Source of the DNA: Verrucomicrobiota bacterium
GTDB taxonomy: Bacteria; Verrucomicrobiota; Verrucomicrobiia; Verrucomicrobiales; DEV007
Direction of reading: 5' to 3'
NCBI GenBank assembly: GCA_963205275.1
Contig: CAUJIH010000011.1
Coordinates: 35,826 to 99,825 of the forward strand
Length of the DNA: 64,000 nucleotides
Shown here one piece after another: positions 45,256 to 55,119 of this stretch. Below the pieces are notes generated by a model. That model saw nothing but the letters and a program-made list of their open reading frames with translations. It was not told the DNA's origin and did no database searches. The translations under genes and the position numbers were made by a program. Position 1 is the first letter of the stretch; the number at the start of each line of letters is the position of its first letter.

Positions 45256-46056
45256 GTGTCTGCATCTCCCCTTACTCCCCATCCTGACTGGCAGGCTCTC
45301 ATCGAAGAGCGGCAAACGCTGCGCATTCAAATCGCGAATGTTTTTACAGAGTTGCACACGCTGGAGGATTCTCATTCCATCATTCTGACTCACTACGCAA
45401 CGGCTTTCGGAGTTCTGCTCATTATGCTCCATCAAGCCGAAATCGAAGCCGCTCGTGTCAAGCGTGAAATCGAGTTGGTTCAGAGTTCGATCAATCGAGG
45501 GGCAGAATTGGACTACGAGATGATCGTGAGCCAACTGGATTCAGAATTCTCCCAATGGCAGAAGAAGCTAGAGATTGAAGCCGCAGAGATGAATGCGTAT
45601 CACGGTTTACCTGTCATGATCCTCGATGCCGAGTCGGCCAGGAAGCTGGATGTAATCTTCCGCAAGCTCGTTCGCAAGCTGCATCCTGATCTGTATCCAA
45701 ATCAGTCGGAGGAAGAGAAGGAGCTGTGGCATCAGTTAACAAAAGCCTATGATCATTCCGATCTGGAGCGCTTGGAAGCATTGAGTGTCCTAGTGCAAAA
45801 CAAACAGACGGAAGAAGCCCTTCCTGATTCCATGGGTGAACTCAGTAAATCCATCGCACAGTTGAGGGATCGACTTGAATCGATGCAGCAGCGCCTGAAA
45901 GAACTCAAGGAATGCTGGCCTTATAATCAAGGATCCTTGCTCGCTAACCTTGATGCAGTGAAAGCCCGTCAAAAGGACCTAGCGCGCCGTATCTCCGAAC
46001 AGGATAAGCTCCTTGAGGATCGTCAAAATATTCTGAATCGTATCCTCGGTCACTAA
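45256..46056 (+). CDS. Coiled-coil protein with J-domain-like HPD motif
   Basis: A 266-residue protein beginning with GTG. Residues about 60-120 and 195-260 are long charged helices likely to form coiled coils. Between them, about residues 130-180, is a segment like the core of a J domain: VIFRKLVRKLHPDLYPNQSE with an intact HPD (residues 143-145), followed by LWHQLTKAYDHSDLERLEAL. J domains stimulate DnaK-type ATPases through HPD. The domain sits centrally, not at an end, and is unlike DnaJ. clpB lies nearby, divergently. It is followed after 17 bases by the HIRAN gene. Confidence 0.7.
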   Translation: MSASPLTPHPDWQALIEERQTLRIQIANVFTELHTLEDSHSIILTHYATAFGVLLIMLHQAEIEAARVKREIELVQSSINRGAELDYEMIVSQLDSEFSQWQKKLEIEAAEMNAYHGLPVMILDAESARKLDVIFRKLVRKLHPDLYPNQSEEEKELWHQLTKAYDHSDLERLEALSVLVQNKQTEEALPDSMGELSKSIAQLRDRLESMQQRLKELKECWPYNQGSLLANLDAVKARQKDLARRISEQDKLLEDRQNILNRILGH

Positions 46057-46073
46057 CGGAACGCCACAGGTAT

Positions 46074-46478
46074 ATGAGCGAATTCGCGATAACACCCGGC
46101 GAAGCCCAGCAGATCGCCATGCTGCATGCGCATCTCTCGGGTGGCGGCAGTCTCACGGCTCCCTTCGCCCAAGAGATCTTCTTGATCGAAACTCATGTGG
46201 CGGGGACCAACTACGTCGAGACCCAAGCGATCGAGCCAGAACTCCAAGCCGATGCGACTTTTATTCTCCGACGTGAGCCAGAGAATGCACACGACGATCT
46301 GGCCATCCTCATCCTCACCGAAAGCGGGAAAAAAATGGGCTATATCCCGAAGGATAGAAATGAAATCCTCGCCCGCCTAATGGATGCCGGAAAGTTTCTT
46401 TTCGGACGAATGGAATCATCTAATTGGAAAGGAACTTGGCTCTATATCCGCGCCCGAATCTTTCTGAAGGATGTATAG
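46074..46478 (+). CDS. HIRAN-domain protein
   Basis: A 134-residue standalone HIRAN protein. The domain (about 30-125) is recognisable by THVAGTNYV, the following ILRREPENAHDDLAILIL, and GKKMGYIPKDRNEILARLMDAGK, which match the conserved hydrophobic core and G-Y-I-P strand of HIRAN. In HLTF this domain binds 3' DNA ends; bacterial standalone members are poorly studied. It follows the J-domain-like gene and ends 160 bases before the tandem uvrA, a DNA-repair neighbour. Confidence 0.82.
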   Translation: MSEFAITPGEAQQIAMLHAHLSGGGSLTAPFAQEIFLIETHVAGTNYVETQAIEPELQADATFILRREPENAHDDLAILILTESGKKMGYIPKDRNEILARLMDAGKFLFGRMESSNWKGTWLYIRARIFLKDV

Positions 46479-46638
46479 TCAAGGCTTAGCACTGGAGCAG
46501 CAGAAGCCGTTGCTAGAGTGAGAAAAGATCGTCGATGTCTCTGTCATTTCTCTCTGCAAATCAAAAGCAGTCGTCAATGTCCCGAGCTTATCGGATGCAA
46601 GCAGCACAATCTGGCGTACGCTCGCGCTTCACACGAAA

Positions 46639-49600
46639 ATGACGCACAAGCGGCCTAGGACATCGCCTCCGGTCGCCGATGACTCAGCCATCGAAATCCG
46701 GGGAGCCAGACAGAATAATCTGAAGGGGATCGACCTCGATATTCCCATAGGAAAACTCGTCGTCGTGACGGGACCGAGTGGATCAGGGAAGTCTAGCCTA
46801 GCTTTCCAGACGCTATACGCCGAAGGCCAGCGCCGTTACGTGGAGACATTCTCGCCCTACACACGGCAGTTTTTTGATCGGATGGATAAGCCGCAGGTGG
46901 ATTCGATTCGCGGCATCCCTCCCGCCATCGCCATCGAGCAGCAAAACGCAGTGAAGACCACTCGGTCAACGGTCGGCACCATCACCGAGATCAATGACTA
47001 TCTGAAGCTAATCTTTCCCCGTCTAGCGAAAGGATACGATCCAATCACCGGTGAGGAAATCGTTCCCGATACACCCGAATCGATCCTGCGAAAGACGCTT
47101 GATCGCTTCGGAAAGCAGGATTCACTGATGGTAGTCTTTGCCATCGATGCTCCCAAGGGAACGCCTCCAGCAGAGTTTTTCGCCTTCCTCCAAAGTCAGG
47201 CTTATCTGCGAGTCTGGATCTATGGTGAGGCCTACCGCACGGACGCTCCCGAGAACTACCAGCGAAAAGCTCTGCCCGCCCGAGTCGATGTCATCCAAGA
47301 CCGAGTCGCTCCCTCCCGACGCTCCCGCTTTCTCGAAGCGGTCGAACGGGCACTCGCTCTGGGAAAAGGCGTCGTCAGTATCGTCCATCCGGAATCGGGA
47401 GAGCGCGTCTCTTTTTCCCGTAACTGGAGCTCCCCCGAGACTGGAACGGTGCTGAAGCCTCCGACGCCCGGACTTTTCAGCTTCAATCATCCTCTCGGGG
47501 CTTGTCCGGTCTGTCGAGGCTTCGGTCGCGTCATCGGCATCGATCTCGACAAAGCGATTCCGGACAAGTCTCTTTCCATCGCCGAGGGGCTGATCCGAGC
47601 CTTTCAGGGAGAATCCTATCGCGAGTGTGAGGAGGACCTGGAGCGCTGCGCCCGTCGACGCGGCCTGAGTCTCGTGACACCTTTCGACGAATTGTCACCA
47701 CAGGATCAACGCTGGATCATCGAGGGGGATGGTGGCGATCCCGACGAGCTGTGGGAAGCCGGTCTCTGGTATGGCCTGCGAGGCTTCTTCGACTGGCTGG
47801 AATCACGGGCCTACCGGATGCATGTAAGAGTATTTCTCAGTCGCTATCGCAGTTATACTCTCTGCAAGTCTTGCGGCGGGAGTCGTCTCATCCCGGAGGC
47901 TCTAGCATTCCGAATCGGTGAGAAAACCCTACCCGAACTGTGGCAGATGCCGGTGAGTGATCTGTTCACCTTTTTCCGATCACTGGAGATCGAAGATACC
48001 GACAAAACTGCCACGCTGCTATATCGGGAGATCACCAGTCGCCTCGGCTATCTGCAGGAAGTAGGACTGGGCTATCTCAGTCTCGACCGTCCGACCCGAA
48101 CGCTGTCCGGTGGAGAAATCGAGCGAGTGAATCTGACCACTTGTCTCGGTGCCAGTCTCACCAGCACGCTTTTCGTACTCGACGAGCCGACCGTCGGCTT
48201 GCATCCGCGCGATGTGGCGCAGCTCGTGGCCGTGATGCGACGCTTGCGCGACCTCGGGAACACTCTTGTTGTAGTGGAACACGAGGCCGCCGTCATCCGC
48301 GCCGCCGACCACTTGATCGATTTAGGCCCCGGGCGCGGTGAGCTGGGAGGGGATTTGGTCTATGAGGGGGAAGGCCCAGGCGCTCTGGAGCAAGTTCTCG
48401 CTGCTGCGAAGGCGCATCCTGCCTCGCTCACGTTGGAATATCTGTCCGGCAGAAAGAATATCCCCATCCCATCGACTCGTCGTCAGCCACGCCACTGGCT
48501 GGGAGTGCGCCGTGCAGCTCAGCACAATCTGAAGAAAATTGACGTCGATTTTCCTCTGGGCGTCCTCTGCTGCGTCACCGGAGTTTCTGGATCGGGCAAA
48601 TCGACGCTCGTGCATTCTGTTTTGTATGGAAATCTACTGGAAGCCCTTGGTGAGGCGACCAGTGAGACAGAGATCGGTCAATGCAAGAGCCTCACCGGCA
48701 CAGAGCGTGTGCGTGAAGTCGTCCTAGTGGATCAAACGCCACTCGCACGCACTCCGCGGTCGACTCCAGCAGTGTACACAGGGATTTTCGATACCATTCG
48801 CAAACTCTTCGCCGAGTCCTCCGATGGAAAGGCGCGAGGACTGACCCCAGGCTATTTTTCCTTCAATAGCGGCACCGGACGATGCGGTCGCTGCATGGGG
48901 AACGGCTTCGAGAAAGTGGAGATGCAATTCCTCAGCGATCTCTTCGTCACCTGTCCCGAGTGTGAAGGACGACGCTATACACGAGAGGCGATGGAGGTCC
49001 TCCTTGAGGGTAAGAATATCGACGAAGTCCTGTCGATGACGGGCAGCGAGGCGCTCCTCTGGTTTTCGTCTTTCTCGGGGAAAGGGATCGACTCGATCTG
49101 CTGCGGACTGAAACTGCTCGATGATGTGGGGCTCGGTTATTTACGACTCGGACAGCCTCTCAATACCCTCTCCGGCGGAGAAAGTCAGAGACTGAAGCTG
49201 GTCGGACGCCTGCTGACGAAACCCGTGCGCGAGCAGAGAGAAAAGCGAACCGCTGTCCTGATTTTCGACGAACCAACAACGGGGCTGCATTTTGACGATA
49301 CGGCCCGGCTGTTGGAGGTTTTCTCCCGGCTTGTCGAAGCCGGAGACTCAGTGATCGTAGTCGAACACAATCTCGACGTGATCGCGAATGCCGATTACGT
49401 GATCGACCTTGGCCCAGAAGCCGGAGAAAAAGGGGGCCAAGTCGTGATCCACGGCACGCCAGAACAAATCGCCGCCTGTGCAGAGTCGCGCACAGGCCAG
49501 TTTTTGCGCGAGCGACTCGCGGAGGGGGCTGCAGATCCTGGGAATCGGGTTCGGGAAGCAGCAGCTCATTCTGCGAGCGTCGTTTCTTTACCTTTGAAAA

Positions 49601-52368
49601 AACGCAGTGGGTCTCACACCACTAACGTGATCGAGCTTCAGGGAGCGCGGGAGAATAATCTAAAGAACATCTCCGTTTCGATTCCTCGGGATGCGTTCGT
49701 CGTCGTCACCGGCTTGAGTGGATCGGGCAAATCAACCCTAGCCTTCGACATCCTCTTCGCCGAAGGCCAGCGCCGCTTTCTCGACAGCATGTCCACCTAC
49801 GCCCGGCAGTTTGTCGAGCAGATGGAGCGTCCGGACATCGACTCGATTTCAGGGCTGCCGCCGACGGTCGCCATCGAACAGCGCATCTCCCGAGGTGGTG
49901 GAAAGTCGACGGTCGCCACCGTCACGGAAGTCTGGCATTTTCTGCGTCTTCTCTACGCGAAACTCGGCTCTCAGTATTCGCCTGACACCGGGAATCTGGT
50001 GGAAAAGCAGACGCCAGAAGCCATCTCGGAGCGACTGATGACCGGAGTGGCCCAAAGCAAAAAGAAGCTGCGGATCACCGCCCCTCTTATTCGCGCTCGG
50101 AAAGGTTACCACACCGATGTAGCCGAGTGGGCAGGCAAGCAGGGATTCGACTCTCTCTTGGTCGATGGAGCGATCATCAAGATCAGCAACTTCCAGCGCT
50201 TGGAGCGCTATAATGAGCACACAATCGACGTGATCGTCGGTGAAATTTCTTCTCGAACTCCGCGCTCGGAGGTCGCCCGCATCGTCGAACAGGCCTTGCA
50301 CATCGGCAAGAGAACCCTGCGCGTGCTCTCGCCTGATGGCCAGCTCTATGCGATGAATACCGAAATGGTGGATCCCGACACAGGGCGATCCTTCGAGGAT
50401 CTCGATCCGCGCCTGTTTTCCTACAATTCTCCCCACGGGTGGTGTCCCGTCTGCCGAGGTTACGGCACGGTGGAACCGGGGGGGCGAAACAAGCTCGACG
50501 AGCGCGATACCGATTCCGTGCTCGATGCCGAGCTGCGAGAGGAGCGACGACGCCTCTCGCCCGAGGAAGGCAGCACGATTCCCTGTTCCGCCTGCGAAGG
50601 AAGGCGACTCAACGAAATCGCTCGCAACGTGCGGATCGACGACTGGGCCATTACTGATCTCGCCTGCCTTTCCGTGACCCAAGCTCGCGAGATCATCGAA
50701 GATTTCTCCTTCTCCGGAACTCAGTCGCTGATTTCCCGAGACATTCTCCCCGAGATTGTCCAACGCCTCCGTTTCATGGAGGAAGTCGGACTCGGCTACC
50801 TCCAACTCGATCGATCCGCGACAACTCTGAGTGGAGGCGAAAGCCAGCGCATCCGTCTCGCTGCTCAGCTAGGCTCGAATCTGCGAGGCGTTCTTTATGT
50901 GCTCGACGAGCCAACCATCGGCCTGCATCCTCGGGACAACGAAAAACTGCTCAACACCTTGGCGGGGCTGAAGAAAAACGGGAATTCACTCGTCGTAGTT
51001 GAGCACGATGAGGACACCATCCGTCGAGCGGATCATCTCATTGACCTCGGACCAGGGGCCGGAGAAAAGGGCGGAGAAATCGTGTGGCAAGGGAATCCAG
51101 CAGAGATTTTTCACACTCTGTCTGATTCGACGAAATCGGGCAAAGCGCCGGATCGCTCTGCTACACCCGTCCTCGGAAACTCGCCGACCCAACAGGCTCT
51201 CGCCCATCCCCTAGTTCACCCCATCAACGGAGCGCGTCGCCCGCTGCCCACCCGCAATGACAAGGCCGGATGGATCACCGTGAAAGGAGCTCGTGCGAAC
51301 AATCTAAAGAATCTCCTCGTCTCCCTCCCTATCGGACGCTTCACCGTGATCACTGGAGTCTCAGGATCGGGGAAGTCGAGCTTCCTTCGACGCGTACTGA
51401 AACCCGCCGTAACTGCAGAGCTACATCACACGAAATCGGAGAAGAAGACGCGAGGACAAGGGAAGCACGCGGCAAAGACTTGGGATTCGATCTCTGGAGC
51501 CGAGGGAATCGAGGCCGTGTATGAGATTGATCAATCTCCCATTGGTAAAACCTCACGCTCCACCCCGGCCACTTATGTGAAGGTCTTTGATGAAATTCGC
51601 TCGCTTTTTGCTCTGTTGCCCGAATCTAGAGCGCGTGGGTACACTGCATCACGCTTCTCCTTCAACACTGAAGGAGGTCGCTGCGAGGCCTGTAAAGGCA
51701 ACGGATCAATCAAGCTGGAGATGAACTTTCTCCCCACTAGCTACGTCGTCTGCGAAGAGTGTGAAGGTCGCCGATACAATGCTTCCACACTAGAGGTGAC
51801 CTATCGCGATCTCTCGATCGCTGACGTGATGGATCTCTCGGTATCAGATGCCTGCGACTTTTTCGCTGATCTTCCGCGCATCGCCCGAACCTTGCAACTC
51901 ATGCGCGACACCGGCCTAGGCTATCTGAAGCTCGGGCAGCCCAGTCCGCATCTGAGCGGCGGCGAGGCGCAGCGTATCAAACTGGTCACGGAACTCACGA
52001 AAGGCGTCGGGCGAGCAACCCAAGCTCGACTTCGACAGAATCGGAAGCCGAAGTCCATTCTTTATCTGATCGAAGAACCCTCCATCGGCCTACACACTGC
52101 CGATGTGAAGCGCCTGCTTGACCTCATGCACCGCCTCGTAGATGACGGACATACGGTCGTCGTCATCGAACACAATCTCGAAATCATGGCAGAGGCCGAT
52201 TACCTGATTGACATCGGCCCTGAAGCCGGAAACGCCGGTGGAGAGATCGTCGTCGCCGATACACCCGAGAAGGCAGCAAAGTCAAAGCTGAGTCGCACCG
52301 CACCCTTTCTCGCGCAGAAGCTGCATACCTCGCTCACGCCTTCAAAGTGGCATCGGAAACAGAAGTAG
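46639..52368 (+). CDS. uvrA: Tandem double UvrA (excinuclease subunit A, two fused copies)
   Basis: A 1909-residue protein made of two complete UvrA units. UvrA dimers find DNA damage and load UvrB. The first unit (about 1-970) has Walker [10 protein letters not shown] near 47, a zinc region (CPVCRGFG and CKSCGGSR), signature [11 protein letters not shown] and a second ATPase with GVSGSGKST near 648 and [12 protein letters not shown]. The second unit (about 1000-1900) repeats this: GLSGSGKST near 1025, CPVCRGYG and [28 protein letters not shown] near 1573, the zinc module CEACKGNG to CEECEGRR, and [12 protein letters not shown]. The last Walker B reads [12 protein letters not shown], with glutamate where aspartate is expected, and the first signature has IE for the usual SQ. 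Double UvrA proteins are known in some Planctomycetes and Verrucomicrobia. Confidence 0.92.
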   Translation: MTHKRPRTSPPVADDSAIEIRGARQNNLKGIDLDIPIGKLVVVTGPSGSGKSSLAFQTLYAEGQRRYVETFSPYTRQFFDRMDKPQVDSIRGIPPAIAIEQQNAVKTTRSTVGTITEINDYLKLIFPRLAKGYDPITGEEIVPDTPESILRKTLDRFGKQDSLMVVFAIDAPKGTPPAEFFAFLQSQAYLRVWIYGEAYRTDAPENYQRKALPARVDVIQDRVAPSRRSRFLEAVERALALGKGVVSIVHPESGERVSFSRNWSSPETGTVLKPPTPGLFSFNHPLGACPVCRGFGRVIGIDLDKAIPDKSLSIAEGLIRAFQGESYRECEEDLERCARRRGLSLVTPFDELSPQDQRWIIEGDGGDPDELWEAGLWYGLRGFFDWLESRAYRMHVRVFLSRYRSYTLCKSCGGSRLIPEALAFRIGEKTLPELWQMPVSDLFTFFRSLEIEDTDKTATLLYREITSRLGYLQEVGLGYLSLDRPTRTLSGGEIERVNLTTCLGASLTSTLFVLDEPTVGLHPRDVAQLVAVMRRLRDLGNTLVVVEHEAAVIRAADHLIDLGPGRGELGGDLVYEGEGPGALEQVLAAAKAHPASLTLEYLSGRKNIPIPSTRRQPRHWLGVRRAAQHNLKKIDVDFPLGVLCCVTGVSGSGKSTLVHSVLYGNLLEALGEATSETEIGQCKSLTGTERVREVVLVDQTPLARTPRSTPAVYTGIFDTIRKLFAESSDGKARGLTPGYFSFNSGTGRCGRCMGNGFEKVEMQFLSDLFVTCPECEGRRYTREAMEVLLEGKNIDEVLSMTGSEALLWFSSFSGKGIDSICCGLKLLDDVGLGYLRLGQPLNTLSGGESQRLKLVGRLLTKPVREQREKRTAVLIFDEPTTGLHFDDTARLLEVFSRLVEAGDSVIVVEHNLDVIANADYVIDLGPEAGEKGGQVVIHGTPEQIAACAESRTGQFLRERLAEGAADPGNRVREAAAHSASVVSLPLKKRSGSHTTNVIELQGARENNLKNISVSIPRDAFVVVTGLSGSGKSTLAFDILFAEGQRRFLDSMSTYARQFVEQMERPDIDSISGLPPTVAIEQRISRGGGKSTVATVTEVWHFLRLLYAKLGSQYSPDTGNLVEKQTPEAISERLMTGVAQSKKKLRITAPLIRARKGYHTDVAEWAGKQGFDSLLVDGAIIKISNFQRLERYNEHTIDVIVGEISSRTPRSEVARIVEQALHIGKRTLRVLSPDGQLYAMNTEMVDPDTGRSFEDLDPRLFSYNSPHGWCPVCRGYGTVEPGGRNKLDERDTDSVLDAELREERRRLSPEEGSTIPCSACEGRRLNEIARNVRIDDWAITDLACLSVTQAREIIEDFSFSGTQSLISRDILPEIVQRLRFMEEVGLGYLQLDRSATTLSGGESQRIRLAAQLGSNLRGVLYVLDEPTIGLHPRDNEKLLNTLAGLKKNGNSLVVVEHDEDTIRRADHLIDLGPGAGEKGGEIVWQGNPAEIFHTLSDSTKSGKAPDRSATPVLGNSPTQQALAHPLVHPINGARRPLPTRNDKAGWITVKGARANNLKNLLVSLPIGRFTVITGVSGSGKSSFLRRVLKPAVTAELHHTKSEKKTRGQGKHAAKTWDSISGAEGIEAVYEIDQSPIGKTSRSTPATYVKVFDEIRSLFALLPESRARGYTASRFSFNTEGGRCEACKGNGSIKLEMNFLPTSYVVCEECEGRRYNASTLEVTYRDLSIADVMDLSVSDACDFFADLPRIARTLQLMRDTGLGYLKLGQPSPHLSGGEAQRIKLVTELTKGVGRATQARLRQNRKPKSILYLIEEPSIGLHTADVKRLLDLMHRLVDDGHTVVVIEHNLEIMAEADYLIDIGPEAGNAGGEIVVADTPEKAAKSKLSRTAPFLAQKLHTSLTPSKWHRKQK

Positions 52369-52406
52369 TAACTTGCTGTTCCCTGTCCCTCACCAGCGAC
52401 GATGCT

Positions 52407-53465
52407 TTATGCTCTCGGAAGCGCTGGAGGTGTGCGTCGCGGCGGGAGAGGGGGAGGAAAGCGCAGATGCGGAGATACGGCCCCTGAGAGAAAAAGCGGA
52501 TCCGCTCGACTCAGGGCATAGACTTGAGCACGCAACTGATCAATGAGGGCCAGTGCAGCGTGATCAGGCGATTTCATCAGACGTTGCTTCTGGAAGGCCA
52601 ACCGTGTTGCCTGTTTCAGAAGAGTGCGACGCTTCCACGCATTCCCGATCCCATGCGTGAACATGGACAGCGGCCCTCGCTGCCAGAAGTTCGCAGCGTC
52701 CAGCGCCTGCTGAGCATATAAAACGCCTGCGTTCACCTCCTCTGCGAGCTGAATGCGAATCCAGCAATTTTCATGATAGAGGCAGAACGCGAAAGTCGTG
52801 AAAAACCAAACAACTCCCGCAGCCATCGTGAGAAGATCGATTAGAATATGGGCACCTCCCATCGTGGCAAAGTAATTGTGCAGGGCATGCATGAACATCC
52901 CCGCACCCAATCCGAAGATGGGCCAAAGGAATCGCATGAACGGATCGCGGGAAAACTTGCCCAGCGCCATCCCGATGCCAAAGAGTCCCGTGAAGAGAGC
53001 GTGCATCATTCCAAAAACGATGGCACGAAGGAAGAAGAGCACGAAGACTCCCCCCAGATTCTCTTCACCAGCCAGATAGAACACGTTTTCCACAGCAGCG
53101 AAGCCAAAGCCCACCACACTGCCATACACTAGGCCATCCAAGACCGAGTCGATCTCCTTGGGAAACAGCAGGAAAATCAGGACGACGCCTGCACCTTTCA
53201 GCATTTCTTCCGTGAGCGGGGCCAGAAAACTGGCATCGTAGAGCTGGCTGAGCAGTGGGGCATCGACTCCATCGGGCATCGCAGGAGCTCCGAGGATTAA
53301 TTGCGAAATTCCGGCAAAAAAAACAGACGGGACGGCACCCCAGGCGAATGCAGCGATGAGGAGAGGCAGCGGCTCCGGCTCCCAGCGATCAAGTCGCCAG
53401 ATAATCAGCGCATAGATCACCATCGGAACGATCCCGAAGAAAACAGCGGCGAGAAATACCGACAT
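52407..53465 (-). CDS. PrsW-family intramembrane metalloprotease
   Basis: A 352-residue polytopic membrane protein of the PrsW/CPBP-like group. Conserved motifs are APLTEEMLKG (the glutamate pair, about residue 84), GFGFAAVENVFY, FGMMHALFTGLFGIGMALG and MFMHALHNYFA, which supply the glutamates and histidines of the proposed active site within the membrane. In Bacillus, PrsW cleaves the anti-sigma factor RsiW; many homologues have unknown targets. After about residue 250 comes a cytoplasmic tail. The ATG at 53465 is chosen; a GTG at 53474 is also in frame. Convergent with uvrA. Confidence 0.88.
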   Translation of the reverse strand: MSVFLAAVFFGIVPMVIYALIIWRLDRWEPEPLPLLIAAFAWGAVPSVFFAGISQLILGAPAMPDGVDAPLLSQLYDASFLAPLTEEMLKGAGVVLIFLLFPKEIDSVLDGLVYGSVVGFGFAAVENVFYLAGEENLGGVFVLFFLRAIVFGMMHALFTGLFGIGMALGKFSRDPFMRFLWPIFGLGAGMFMHALHNYFATMGGAHILIDLLTMAAGVVWFFTTFAFCLYHENCWIRIQLAEEVNAGVLYAQQALDAANFWQRGPLSMFTHGIGNAWKRRTLLKQATRLAFQKQRLMKSPDHAALALIDQLRAQVYALSRADPLFLSGAVSPHLRFPPPLPPRRTPPALPRA

Positions 53466-53541
53466 AACAGGCACAGTGTAACCGAAAGCACCCGCTTCTC
53501 GTCAATTGATTTTCAAAAAGAATCGAGATTCTTACGCCCGC

Positions 53542-55119
53542 TTAGTGACCTGGCTCCGGAACCGGAATCGCACGGAGGGGATCAGGCTTTTTCCTAGAAA
53601 ACCACCTCTTCAGAACAGGGGTTTCGACTCGCTCAGGATCGGAAAGGGCTGCGGGATCGCGCTTTGTCTTAGGCAGGTCTAGCACTCGGGTTTGCTCCCA
53701 TCCTCCCCCCAGTGCTTTGACTAGTGAAACGGTCGTCACCATTCGCAATCCAGCGACCTGGGCGGCAGCACGATCCATCTCCAAGGCGCTACGATTGGCA
53801 GAAATCACATCGAGATAGGGAGTCGTCCCCGCTTGATACTGAGTCCGGGCGAGTCGCGCCGCCTCGCCAGCGCTATTCCGTGCACGAGTCACGGAGACAG
53901 ACTGGCGGGTCAGGTGATTGAGAGAAGAAAGGCTGCTTTCCACGTCGGAAACGGCGGTCAAGAACGCCTGCCGATAGTTCGCCAGTGCCTCGTCGTGCTG
54001 CGAATGCGCCCGCGAGAGATTGAAGCGATTCTTGTTTCCCGAAAACAGCGGAACGCGGACTTTCGGCCCCCAGTTCCATAAAACCGAACCGGGAGAAAAC
54101 AGAATGTCGAAATCACCGCTCTGATACCCCGCGTTTCCAAATAAGGTGACGCTGGGAAAAAATTCAGCCTCGGCGATTCCGATTCGCTCAGTCGCAGCGG
54201 CGAGCTGGTGCTCGGACATCGCCACATCGGGTCGGCGCTCCAGTAGATCGCTGGGAAAGCCTGCGGGAATGCGAGGAGGAGTCCCGAGCCGTCCACTCTT
54301 TGCCAAGGAAAATGATGAGGCATTCGTTCCTACGAGGATTGCAAGGGCGTTTTCGAACTGATCGCGGCGAGATTCGAGAACGGAAATTTCCGCCTCAGCG
54401 GCAGCCACCTCTGTCTCGCTCTGCGCCGCTTCGAGATCATTCGCAGCACCGGCACTGACGCGAGCACGAGCGATTTTCAGCGCTTCGTCACGCCAGGATA
54501 CAGCGTCGCGGACATAGCTGATTTCCTCGTCGAGGGCACGAATCTGAAAGTAGAGCGATGCTACCTCTGCCTGTACGCCCAGCAGTACATTCTGCACAGC
54601 GGAGGCAGCAGAGAGGGCATCTCGCTCACTACTCTTGACACTACGTCGAAGTCGCCCCCAAAGATCGATCTCCCAAGAGAAATCGACGAGCGCATTGTAG
54701 GCGGCCCCTTCATATTTCATCCCATTGAGTGGAAAGGGGGAAGGCATATTCGCAGATGTTCGCTGTCGCTCGGCAGAGAGCGGCATGCCCAGTACAGGAT
54801 AGCGGTCCGATTGTGCCATCCGGGCCGTAGTCCGTGCCTGATCAAAGCGAGCCAGAGCCGCTTTCACCTCCTGATTACAGCTCGTAGCGCGTGCTTCGAG
54901 TTCGTTCAGTTTCGTATCGCGAAAGACCTTCCACCATTCGCCCTTCGAAAGATGGGCCGCCGGAACCGCAGATCGCAGCGTCAGATTTTTAAAGCGTTCC
55001 GGCGCACGACTGTCCGGGCGCTCGTAATCTGGACCCAGTTCGGCACGTACGGGAGCTAGGGCGGATAAGTGCACCAAGAAGCCCAGTGTCAGGAGGAAAC
55101 TATAGGGAAAATGTGTCAT
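53542..55119 (-). CDS. RND efflux outer-membrane factor (OprM/NodT family)
   Basis: A 525-residue outer-membrane channel of the OprM family, which connects an RND pump to the outside. The N-terminus has a signal peptide (PYSFLLTLGFLVHLSALAPVRA), followed by LGPDYERPD, then two outer-membrane-factor repeats with long helices (ALARFDQARTTARMAQ, LAAATERIGIAEAEFFPSV, RDQFENALAILVG). In OprM relatives GPDYxRP follows a lipidated cysteine, but here the cysteine is absent, so the protein is not expected to be a lipoprotein. The ATG at 55119 overlaps the stop of the pump gene by one base; a TTG at 55122 is also in frame. Confidence 0.9.
   Translation of the reverse strand: MTHFPYSFLLTLGFLVHLSALAPVRAELGPDYERPDSRAPERFKNLTLRSAVPAAHLSKGEWWKVFRDTKLNELEARATSCNQEVKAALARFDQARTTARMAQSDRYPVLGMPLSAERQRTSANMPSPFPLNGMKYEGAAYNALVDFSWEIDLWGRLRRSVKSSERDALSAASAVQNVLLGVQAEVASLYFQIRALDEEISYVRDAVSWRDEALKIARARVSAGAANDLEAAQSETEVAAAEAEISVLESRRDQFENALAILVGTNASSFSLAKSGRLGTPPRIPAGFPSDLLERRPDVAMSEHQLAAATERIGIAEAEFFPSVTLFGNAGYQSGDFDILFSPGSVLWNWGPKVRVPLFSGNKNRFNLSRAHSQHDEALANYRQAFLTAVSDVESSLSSLNHLTRQSVSVTRARNSAGEAARLARTQYQAGTTPYLDVISANRSALEMDRAAAQVAGLRMVTTVSLVKALGGGWEQTRVLDLPKTKRDPAALSDPERVETPVLKRWFSRKKPDPLRAIPVPEPGH

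Noticed and set aside
46490..46525. CIRCE-like half-site TTAGCACT near the start of the tandem uvrA region
   Set aside because: The second half of the CIRCE palindrome (GAGTGCTAA) is absent; only a weak resemblance remains.
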